NCBI RefSeq assembly: GCF_014191355.1
Contig: NZ_JACHWM010000011.1
Location: 124,001 to 188,000, forward strand
Source of the DNA: Methylobacterium sp. R2-1
GTDB taxonomy: Bacteria; Pseudomonadota; Alphaproteobacteria; Rhizobiales; Beijerinckiaceae
Length of the DNA: 64,000 nucleotides
Reading direction: 5' to 3'
Shown: piece after piece, positions 48,346 through 54,152 of the stretch
Position numbering within the stretch: the first letter of the stretch is position 1
Layout: the number at the start of each line of letters is the position of its first letter
Notes under the pieces: generated by a model
What the model saw: the letters and a program-made list of their open reading frames with translations, nothing else
What the model was told of the DNA's origin: nothing
Databases searched by the model: none
Position numbers and translations under genes: made by a program

Positions 48346-48378
48346 GGCGCTCCCGCCCCCGGCAGGAGCGCCTTTTTT
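48346..48378 (+). terminator. Rho-independent terminator
   Basis: GGCGCTCC (48346-48353) pairs with GGAGCGCC (48365-48372), followed directly by six T residues. It ends the split-barrel stress gene transcript. Confidence 0.9.
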
Positions 48379-48463
48379 GTTACGAAGCCTGGCGCCCGCC
48401 GGCGTTGATCGCCGAAGCGTTCCGCCCCAAGCTCGGGCGACACTCCCCGGACACGGACGGCCC

Positions 48464-49762
48464 ATGATCGACCTCGCGAAGCGGGTCTACGACCACAACT
48501 TCCGCATCGACCCGATCGTGCGCTCGCTGCTCGATACGGACTTCTACAAGCTCTTGATGGCGCAGATGATCTTCCGCCGTCACCGCGACGTGAACGTCAC
48601 CTTCGCGATCCAGAACCGCACAAGGAGCGTGCGGGTGGCCGACGAGATCGATCTCGGAGAGCTGCGGGCGCAGCTCGATCACGCCCGCACGATCCGCTTG
48701 AGCCGGGGCGAGTCCACCTGGCTTCGCGGCAACACCTTCTACGGCCGGCGCCAAATCCTCTCCTCCGAGTTCATGGCGTGGTTCGAGGCGTTCCGCCTGC
48801 CCGAATACGAGCTGGAGGTGCGCGAAGGACAGGTGGCGCTGACCTTCCACGGCCCCTGGGTCGAGACGACCCTATGGGAGGTGCCCGCACTCGCGATCCT
48901 CAACGAGATGCGGTCCCGGGCCGTGCTGCGGAGTCTCGGCAAATTCGAACTTCAGGTGCTCTACGCCCGGGCCATGACCCGCGTCTGGGAAAAGATCGAG
49001 CGCCTGAAGCGTTTGCCCGACCTCTCCATCGCTGATTTCGGCACGAGGCGCCGTCACGGATTCCTGTGGCAGGATTGGTGCGTGCAGGCGATGAGCGAAG
49101 GCTTAGGCGAGCGAGCGTTCCTCGGCACCTCGAATTGCCTGATCGCCCTGCGCCGCGAGGTCGAGGCGGTGGGCACCAATGCCCACGAACTGCCGATGGT
49201 CTACGCCGCGCTGAGCGGTGACGACGACGACGCGCTCGCCCAGGCTCCCTACGCAGTGCTGGCAGACTGGCAGCAGGACTATGCGGGCAACCTGCTGGTG
49301 GCGCTGCCCGACACCTACGGCACCACCGGCTTCCTCGCCGACGCCCCCGACTGGCTGACCGCCTGGACCGGCATCCGCATCGATTCGAAGGAGCCGATCG
49401 AGGGCGGCGAGGAGGCGCTCGCCTTCTGGCGCTCCCGCGGCTGCGACCCGCGCGAAAAGCTCGCGATCTTCTCCGATGGCCTCGACATCGACGACATCGA
49501 GCGCATCCATGCCCGTTTCCACGGCCGGATGCGGATCGGCTACGGCTGGGGCACCCGGCTGACCAACGATTTCCGCGGCCTCGTGCCGGAGGGCCGCCTC
49601 GATCCGATCTCGGTGGTCTGCAAGGTGACGGAAGCCGAGGGCCGCCCGACGGTGAAGATCTCCGACAACCCGAGCAAGGCGCAGGGGCCGGCGGCGGAGG
49701 TGGAGCGCTACAAGCGGGTTTTCGGGGTGGGCGAGAAGGCCGCGATGGCGGTGGTGGTGTAA
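48464..49762 (+). CDS. pncB: Nicotinate phosphoribosyltransferase
   Basis: A 432-residue enzyme of NAD salvage that makes nicotinate mononucleotide from nicotinate and PRPP. It has the [14 protein letters not shown] start, the [12 protein letters not shown] segment with the phosphorylatable His region, [10 protein letters not shown], and the C-terminal [20 protein letters not shown] with [15 protein letters not shown] 48464 was chosen because homologues begin shortly before this block. Confidence 0.93.
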   Translation: MIDLAKRVYDHNFRIDPIVRSLLDTDFYKLLMAQMIFRRHRDVNVTFAIQNRTRSVRVADEIDLGELRAQLDHARTIRLSRGESTWLRGNTFYGRRQILSSEFMAWFEAFRLPEYELEVREGQVALTFHGPWVETTLWEVPALAILNEMRSRAVLRSLGKFELQVLYARAMTRVWEKIERLKRLPDLSIADFGTRRRHGFLWQDWCVQAMSEGLGERAFLGTSNCLIALRREVEAVGTNAHELPMVYAALSGDDDDALAQAPYAVLADWQQDYAGNLLVALPDTYGTTGFLADAPDWLTAWTGIRIDSKEPIEGGEEALAFWRSRGCDPREKLAIFSDGLDIDDIERIHARFHGRMRIGYGWGTRLTNDFRGLVPEGRLDPISVVCKVTEAEGRPTVKISDNPSKAQGPAAEVERYKRVFGVGEKAAMAVVV

Positions 49763-49807
49763 ACCCAGTCTCTCTGCAAGCATGCTGCGGAAGTCAGATC
49801 GTTGCCC

Positions 49808-49933
49808 TCACGAGCGGGCGCGTTTGACCGGTTTCGAAATGCCCGACCGTGATGCTCGCGAACTCGGCGGCGCGGGCAGAAGATATCGGCCGAGTGGAAG
49901 CCCGGATGGATCGCGCCCGTTGATCGTCGTCAT
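49808..49933 (-). CDS. Small ORF downstream of rsr
   Basis: A 41-residue ORF starting MTTINGRDPSGLPLGRYLL with GGAG seven bases upstream, 72 bases after the rsr stop on the same strand. The product is proline- and arginine-rich with no recognised domain. It could be a small component of the rsr operon or chance coding. Nothing else was recognised between pncB and rsr. Confidence 0.3.
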   Translation of the reverse strand: MTTINGRDPSGLPLGRYLLPAPPSSRASRSGISKPVKRARS

Positions 49934-50004
49934 GGTGCCGCTCCGTCTGATTGGATTTTTAGGACCGGGACGGACGGCTCGCTCCGGGCCGTCCGTCCCT
50001 CTCA

Positions 50005-51609
50005 TCATCCGCGGATGAAATCCGCGATCAGCGCGGGCGCCGCCGTGTCGAAGCCGACCACGTCGAGCATGCCGGTATCCTCCGGGTCGGCGATGCTGAA
50101 GCCGTTGGAAACGAGCCCCACGACCACGAGCTTCGCCGCGATCCCGGTCTTCTCCCGGTACTGGCGAAGCGCCTCCACCGGGTGGACCGGGCCGGCCCAG
50201 GTCTCCGAGTCCGTGTAGACCACGAACGCGTCGGCTCGCACGCCCCGCTCCAGCGCCCACCGCATCGGCAGCGAACAATCCGTCCCGCCGAAGGGCAGGT
50301 CGGCCGTGGCCTCGACTGCCTGATCGAGGCCCATCGACGGCCCGATCGGCAGGGCGGTCAGCGCCGCCCCCTGGCTCCAGGCATGACCGGCCTCGGCCGT
50401 GAAGCCGAGAACCTGCCAGTGCTCCTCCGTCGCCGCGGTGACGAGCGCCATCGCGGCGGCCGCCTCACGGGGCGTCAGGGCGGAACCCGCCACCGAGCCG
50501 CAAGCCATGGAGCCGGAGACGTCCAGCGCCAGCACGAGGCGCCGGCCCGTGGACTCGACGTTTCCGAAGGCGGTGTAGAACGCCGCGTTCAGCGCCTCGA
50601 CGATGACCCCGACCGGCTCCCAGGAGAGCCGGCCGCGCTGACCGTGCCCGGACGCGTAGGTCCGGAGTGCCAGCAGAAGCGCCATCGGGTGCAGGCGCGC
50701 CTTCAACAGGCGCTTCCGGTCCGACAGCACGCCCACCACGTGCTCGGTCGCCGCAGTGAAGGGCGCGAGCGCCCCCGCCGCGGTGAGCCGGCCGAGCTGG
50801 CGCACGAGGGCACCGATCGGCATGCGCTCGATCAGGGCCTCGTTCACCGCGCGGCTCGTCATCAGACCGGTCGGCAGCGCCTCCCAGGGCAGACCGTGCG
50901 TGCGCACCTGCGCCGCCGCGAAGGCGCCATCGACGCCCTCCGCCTGCACCGAAGCGAAGGCGTGGACGAGGGCGGGCGTCTCCTCGGTCAGTGTGCCGCG
51001 GCAGATCCAGTCGAACAGCGCCTTCCGGGCCGGCTCGTCCGTCTCCGGGTGAGCCAGCCGCAGGAGGTCGCGGTGCGACCAGCCCTGACGGGACCGGTAC
51101 TTCACCGCCTGGTAGGCGAGCGCGTCGACCGGACGCGCTCGGTACCAGTCGCTGACCGCGCGCCGGAGCGCCCGGCCCCAGCCGCGCATCGCCTCGACGG
51201 CATCCGCGAACTGGAACAGGTGCGTGCCGGTGCGGCAGACCCGGGGCAGGGCGGCGAGCGCCAGCCGACGGGTCGCTTCCGCCTCCGCGGAGGCCGCGAG
51301 CGCGAGAGCGAAGATCGCCGGATCCTGCTTCGGCGCCCGGCCCGCCTCGCTCATCGCGACGATGCTTGCGACCGCCCGCGCCCCGTCCTCGGCAATGCAG
51401 CGCATCACCGCGGCGGCGTTCTCCCGGGTCAGGGCCCGCTCGCCTGCGTAGTAGGAGCCGCCCTCCGAGCCCAGCACGAGGAAGCGGTCGAGCCGGGCCC
51501 AGTCGCTCACCGCGAAGGCATGGCCGCCAGCCGCGTTCGGCACGGTGCGGGGAAGGGGCTCCGACTGCGGGGTGCGCCGGAGCGAGAACAGCTTTCCATA
51601 GTTCAACAT
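50005..51609 (-). CDS. rsr: TROVE-domain Ro60 orthologue (Rsr), Y RNA-binding protein
   Basis: A 534-residue ring-type RNA-binding protein. The TROVE alpha-helical repeat domain is about 1-350, with FLVLGSEGGSYYAGERALT and YRSRQGWSHRDLLRLAHP as family signatures. A von Willebrand A domain (357-534) carries the MIDAS motif DVSGSM at 363-368, GGTDCSLPMRWAL and VYTDSETW. Ro60 proteins bind Y RNAs on the ring exterior and misfolded or single-stranded RNA ends in the cavity. In bacteria they cooperate with nucleases such as PNPase and with RNA repair. The start is ATG 51609, preceded by GAGAGGAG. Seven Y-RNA-like units lie directly upstream on the same strand. Confidence 0.93.
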   Translation of the reverse strand: MLNYGKLFSLRRTPQSEPLPRTVPNAAGGHAFAVSDWARLDRFLVLGSEGGSYYAGERALTRENAAAVMRCIAEDGARAVASIVAMSEAGRAPKQDPAIFALALAASAEAEATRRLALAALPRVCRTGTHLFQFADAVEAMRGWGRALRRAVSDWYRARPVDALAYQAVKYRSRQGWSHRDLLRLAHPETDEPARKALFDWICRGTLTEETPALVHAFASVQAEGVDGAFAAAQVRTHGLPWEALPTGLMTSRAVNEALIERMPIGALVRQLGRLTAAGALAPFTAATEHVVGVLSDRKRLLKARLHPMALLLALRTYASGHGQRGRLSWEPVGVIVEALNAAFYTAFGNVESTGRRLVLALDVSGSMACGSVAGSALTPREAAAAMALVTAATEEHWQVLGFTAEAGHAWSQGAALTALPIGPSMGLDQAVEATADLPFGGTDCSLPMRWALERGVRADAFVVYTDSETWAGPVHPVEALRQYREKTGIAAKLVVVGLVSNGFSIADPEDTGMLDVVGFDTAAPALIADFIRG

Positions 51610-51663
51610 TGCTCGCTCCTCTCTCCGCGGGGTTCTTTTGGTTGCTGCCCCGAGGCCCGTTGC

Positions 51664-51766
51664 GGCCGCGCGGTCGTGGATTCTTGCGAGGGACCACAGC
51701 ACCTTACGGCGCTTGGGATTCGAACCCTGAGGACCAGATCACCCTCGCAATCCGGCTCGCGCGGCC
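51664..51766 (-). ncRNA. Y-RNA-like unit 7 (nearest rsr), tRNA-mimic head
   Basis: The lower stem pairs GGCCGCGCG (51766-51758) with CGCGCGGCC (51672-51664). The upper stem pairs TTGCGAGGG (51750-51742) with CCCTCGCAA (51692-51684), nine of nine. The 5' strand carries GAGCCGG, then nine bases, then GTGATC. The head has a T arm with the loop sequence GGGTTCGAATCCC (51727-51715) and an acceptor-like stem GCGCC/GGTGC closed by GTAA. No D arm or anticodon arm is present. It ends 54 bases before the rsr start, with the ribosome-binding site in between. Confidence 0.8.
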
Positions 51767-51786
51767 GAATTCGTTTGTTCCGTCAG

Positions 51787-51936
51787 CGGCCATGCGGGCA
51801 TGGAGGGGAGACAGGCGGCCCGCTCGCGCGGCGTGCGTCGCCCGTCCGCCACCCGGGCATCGGACCTCGCGGCCCGTGGGATTCGAACCCGGCCTCTCGG
51901 CCGACGATCACCTGTCTCCATCGGCCCGCACGGCCG
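51787..51936 (-). ncRNA. Y-RNA-like unit 6, tRNA-mimic head with D arm
   Basis: The lower stem pairs 13 bases (51936-51924 with 51799-51787, one G-U). The upper stem GGAGACAGG (51919-51911) pairs perfectly with CCTGTCTCC (51815-51807). The 3' linker is CCTCCAT. The 5' strand has GGGCCGA, nine bases, GTGATC. The head has a T-loop GGGTTCGAATCCC, an acceptor mimic CGGGCC/GGTCCG capped by GCGA, and a D-arm-like GCCC-GGGTGGCGGAC-GGGC. There is no anticodon arm; the long Y stem takes its place. This is the clearest unit by base pairing. Confidence 0.88.
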
Positions 51937-51955
51937 ATTCTTTTGTCGATTTGCG

Positions 51956-51987
51956 CCCCTCGGCCGGACGATTGTCCGGCCGAGGGG
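51956..51987 (-). repeat. Perfect 14-bp hairpin between Y units 5 and 6
   Basis: The arms 51956-51969 and 51974-51987 are perfect complements around a four-base loop. No U-run follows, so it is more likely a processing or stabilising structure between two RNA units than a terminator. Confidence 0.6.
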
Positions 51988-51988
51988 C

Positions 51989-52116
51989 CGCGCGGTCATG
52001 GTGTGAGAAAAGGCGTGTGGTGCTCTGCCACTGAGCTACGAACCTCGCGGTCCGGCGGGATTCGAACCCGCGACCTCCCCGGTAAGAGCGGTAACCTTTC
52101 CTCTTCGGCCCGCGCG
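51989..52116 (-). ncRNA. Y-RNA-like unit 5, most complete tRNA mimic
   Basis: The lower stem CGCGCGG/CCGCGCG is followed by the same G-A mismatch seen in other units. The upper stem GAGGAAAGG (52103-52095) pairs with CCTTTTCTC (52013-52005), one G-U. The linker is ACACCAT. The 5' strand has GGGCCGA, nine bases, GTTACC. The head contains the T arm GCGGGTTCGAATCCCGC, the acceptor mimic CGGACC/GGTTCG capped by GCGA, and a canonical D arm TAGCTCAGTGGCAGAGC. The order is permuted relative to tRNA, with the 3' half first and the acceptor end sealed. This matches what is known of YrlA RNAs. Confidence 0.9.
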
Positions 52117-52152
52117 CTCTGAAAGTTTTCCTACACCTCGGCCGTGAACGGA

Positions 52153-52283
52153 CCTGCGGACATGGCGGTCGGGGACGGGTTTTTCTGAGCTACGGGCGTG
52201 ATGCCCGGCGGAACTCGAATCCGCGACCACCGCGGCTTGTGCCGAAGCGCTCTCCCGGTAACCGTCGCCGTTCGGCCCGCAGG
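52153..52283 (-). ncRNA. Y-RNA-like unit 4, tRNA mimic with broken D arm
   Basis: The lower stem CCTGCGGGC pairs with GTCCGCAGG (one G-U). The upper stem CGGCGACGG (52270-52262) pairs with CCGTCCCCG (52178-52170), one C-C mismatch. The linker is ACCGCCAT. The 5' strand has GGGCCGA, nine bases, GTTACC. The T arm GCGGATTCGAGTTCCGC is perfect, and an acceptor-like CGGGC/GCCCG stem follows. The D-arm position begins TAGCTCAG but runs into AAAAACCC, so the D arm looks lost. Confidence 0.82.
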
Positions 52284-52331
52284 GGCCGCCGAAATGGGGA
52301 GTGGAAGTGATGGGCGGCCGAGACGGAACGG

Positions 52332-52451
52332 CGGCCACGCAGGCATGGCGGTGCGCACGGGAATGTCCTTGCGGACAACCGAGCCCTTAGCCCGAAGGCG
52401 CCAGGCGTTCGATTCCCTGAGATAACCGCCCGCTATCGGCCCGCGTGACCG
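52332..52451 (-). ncRNA. Y-RNA-like unit 3, hairpin head
   Basis: The lower stem is about 13 bp (52451-52439 with 52344-52332, two wobble pairs). The upper stem GCGGGCGG (52433-52426) pairs with CCGTGCGC (52360-52353), one mismatch and one wobble. The linker ACCGCCAT is identical to unit 4. The 5' strand has GGGCCGA, nine bases, GTTATC. The head lacks a proper T arm. It shows three small hairpins: CAGG/CCTG, GCC-TTCG-GGC, and GTCC-GCAA-GGAC. Confidence 0.78.
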
Positions 52452-52578
52452 GCCGTATCTCGTGCGATCGGATACGACCGCTTCGACCCTGGCCGCTCAG
52501 ACCCTGGACGGGCGAAAGCGGCGACGCTGAGATCGTCGTGTTTCATGCCTTGCTCCGTCGAGGCGGGGCCGATGGGAA

Positions 52579-52647
52579 GCGCGGACGTGCAAAAGGGCGA
52601 TCGGGGCTTCACGTGACAGGTGATAACCGATGCCCACTGGCCCGCGC
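52579..52647 (-). ncRNA. Y-RNA-like unit 2, minimal form
   Basis: The lower stem GCGCGGGC (52647-52640) pairs with GTCCGCGC (52586-52579), one G-U. The upper stem GGGCATCGG (52635-52627) pairs with CCGATCGCCC (52604-52595), one bulged C. The linker is TTTTGCAC. The 5' strand has GGGCCAG, nine bases, GTTATC. Only about 22 bases form the head, with a CACGTG dyad and no tRNA features. At about 70 nt it is close to the smallest possible Y RNA. Confidence 0.68.
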
Positions 52648-52669
52648 CGGCGATGTCTTTCGAGCCGCG

Positions 52670-52745
52670 AGCCGGACGCGGGAGCGAACGAGCGGAGTCT
52701 TTCCCGATACGGGTAAGACGTAACGCTCGCTTCTCCGGCCCGGCT
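52670..52745 (-). ncRNA. Y-RNA-like unit 1 (promoter-proximal)
   Basis: The lower stem AGCCGGGC (52745-52738) pairs with GTCCGGCT (52677-52670), with the G-U at the same place as units 2 and 4. The upper stem GAAGCGAGCG (52733-52724) pairs with CGCTCGTTC (52694-52686), one bulged G. The linker is GCTCCCGC. The 5' strand has GGGCCGG, ten bases, GTTACG. The head is a simple hairpin, GTCTT/AAGAC enclosing CCCG-TAT-CGGG. Confidence 0.66.
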
Positions 52746-52760
52746 GAGCCGATGGGCCCG

Positions 52761-52789
52761 TGCTTACGGTTGTGCCTCGGATGCGTCAA
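52761..52789 (-). promoter_or_regulatory. Putative promoter of the Y RNA-rsr transcript
   Basis: On the minus strand TTGACG (52789-52784) and TAAGCA (52766-52761) are separated by 17 bases. That is a good sigma-70-like -35 with a weak -10. Initiation would fall near 52754, just before Y unit 1. The divergent XRE gene starts at 52833. Confidence 0.5.
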
Positions 52790-52832
52790 CCGGAAACTTG
52801 AAAATTCTTTCAGCTTCGACCATCTCCCGTCC

Positions 52833-53162
52833 ATGAACCCTTTAGCCATCACCCCCGCCCAGATCCGCGCCGGCCGCGGCCTTCTCAAGTGGACGCAAGG
52901 GGTTCTGGCCCATCGCGCGGCGGTCTCGGTGGTGACCCTGAACATGATCGAGAGCGATCAGGTCGCCCCGCGCGCCAAGACCCTCGACGCGATCCGCTCG
53001 GTGCTCGAAGGAGAGGGCATCCGATTCATCGGCGACGAGGCGGAAGGCTTCGGCGTGATGATGCGGCCGCGGGCCGAAGCTGCGGCAAGCCCCGATCGGT
53101 CGGCGCCGCAGCGAGGGCCGCGGCAAGGGAAGACGTCGAGATCCGTGCGGGCCGCCGAGTGA
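52833..53162 (+). CDS. XRE-family helix-turn-helix regulator
   Basis: A 109-residue protein with a Cro/CI-type HTH at about 5-60 (ITPAQIRAGRGLLKWTQGVLA, then VSVVTLNMIESDQVAPRAKT). A short segment after it, LEGEGIRFIGDEAEGFGVMM, resembles the C-terminal motif of small alphaproteobacterial XRE proteins. It starts about 80 bases from the presumed Y RNA promoter and points away from it, so it may control that array; this is inference. Its stop overlaps the start of the pxpA gene. Confidence 0.82.
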   Translation: MNPLAITPAQIRAGRGLLKWTQGVLAHRAAVSVVTLNMIESDQVAPRAKTLDAIRSVLEGEGIRFIGDEAEGFGVMMRPRAEAAASPDRSAPQRGPRQGKTSRSVRAAE

Positions 53163-53962
53163 GCGCCCGCATCGATCTCAACGCCGATCTCGGCGAAGGC
53201 TTCGGCCCCTGGCGCCTCGGCAACGACGCCGCGCTCCTCGACATCGTCACCTCGGCCAACGTCGCCTGCGGCTTCCACGCGGGCGACCCCGACATCATGG
53301 TCGAGACGGCTGCGGCGGCACGGATGCGAGGCGTGGCCATCGGCGCCCATCCAGGCTTCTTCGACCTGCGCGGCTTCGGCCGGAACCGAATTCAGGAGAG
53401 CCCAAGACGAATCGAGCGCGACATCGCCTATCAGATCGGCGCGCTCCAGGCCTGTGCCGCTCTGGCGGGCGCTCGCGTCACCCACGTCAAGGCCCACGGC
53501 GCGCTCGCCAATCTCTCGAACGAGGACGAAGCGATGGCCGCTGCCCTGGCGCGTGCCGTGGCTGGTGTCGATCCGCGCCTCGTCCTAGTGGTCATGCCGG
53601 GGCTTGCCGCCGAGCGCGCCGCCGAGCGCGCCGGGCTGTCCATGGTGCGCGAGATCTACGCCGACCGCGCCTATGCCGAGGACGGCACGCTCGCACTCCG
53701 CGGCACACCGGGCGCTGTGATCCACGATGCGGAGGAAGCTGCGGCGCGCGTCGTCCGCATGGTCGGGGAGGGTGCGGTCCTCACGTTCGGCGGACAACGC
53801 TTCCCGGTTGCGATCGACACCGTCTGCGTCCACGGCGACAACCCCGAGGCCCTTGCGATGGCACAAGCCGTGCGCGCCGGACTGGAAGGGGCGGGGTATC
53901 GCCTGCGTCCCTTCGCCGAGTCCTTAGCCGAGCCCTTCGCCGACTCTCACCCGGGGTCTTGA
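53159..53962 (+). CDS. pxpA: 5-oxoprolinase subunit A (LamB/YcsF family)
   Basis: A 267-residue LamB/YcsF protein with the signature start IDLNADLGEGFGPW, then NVACGFHAGDPDIM, IGAHPGFFDLRGFGR and THVKAHGAL. PxpA acts with PxpB and PxpC to open 5-oxoproline with ATP. Neither partner lies next to it here, which is unusual. GTG 53159 overlaps the regulator stop, so the two are coupled. Confidence 0.88.
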   Translation: MSARIDLNADLGEGFGPWRLGNDAALLDIVTSANVACGFHAGDPDIMVETAAAARMRGVAIGAHPGFFDLRGFGRNRIQESPRRIERDIAYQIGALQACAALAGARVTHVKAHGALANLSNEDEAMAAALARAVAGVDPRLVLVVMPGLAAERAAERAGLSMVREIYADRAYAEDGTLALRGTPGAVIHDAEEAAARVVRMVGEGAVLTFGGQRFPVAIDTVCVHGDNPEALAMAQAVRAGLEGAGYRLRPFAESLAEPFADSHPGS

Positions 53963-54152
53963 GGCGCGCCGCGCTGCGGCGACGTTTCAGGGATCGAATT
54001 CGGCCCGCTCACGGTTTCTTGAGTTCGGGTGCCTCCGGGCGTCGATCACCGCGCCAAACCGGTGCGGCCCCTGAGCAGGACCGAGGCCCACATCGCGACG
54101 CGATCGTTGGGCCTCGGGTGAAGCGTGGCGTGAGAGAGAAGTTCGGCCTGAC

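Noticed and set aside
51700..52100. Ordinary tRNA genes, suggested by GGGTTCGAATCCC and a D arm
   Set aside because: No anticodon arm or open acceptor ends exist. The 3' half precedes the 5' half and small loops seal the acceptor helices, which fits Y RNA tRNA mimics.
50182..52122. 646-codon plus-strand ORF over rsr and the RNA array
   Set aside because: Shadow of the minus-strand rsr gene; composition is Arg/Gly/Pro-rich with no domain.
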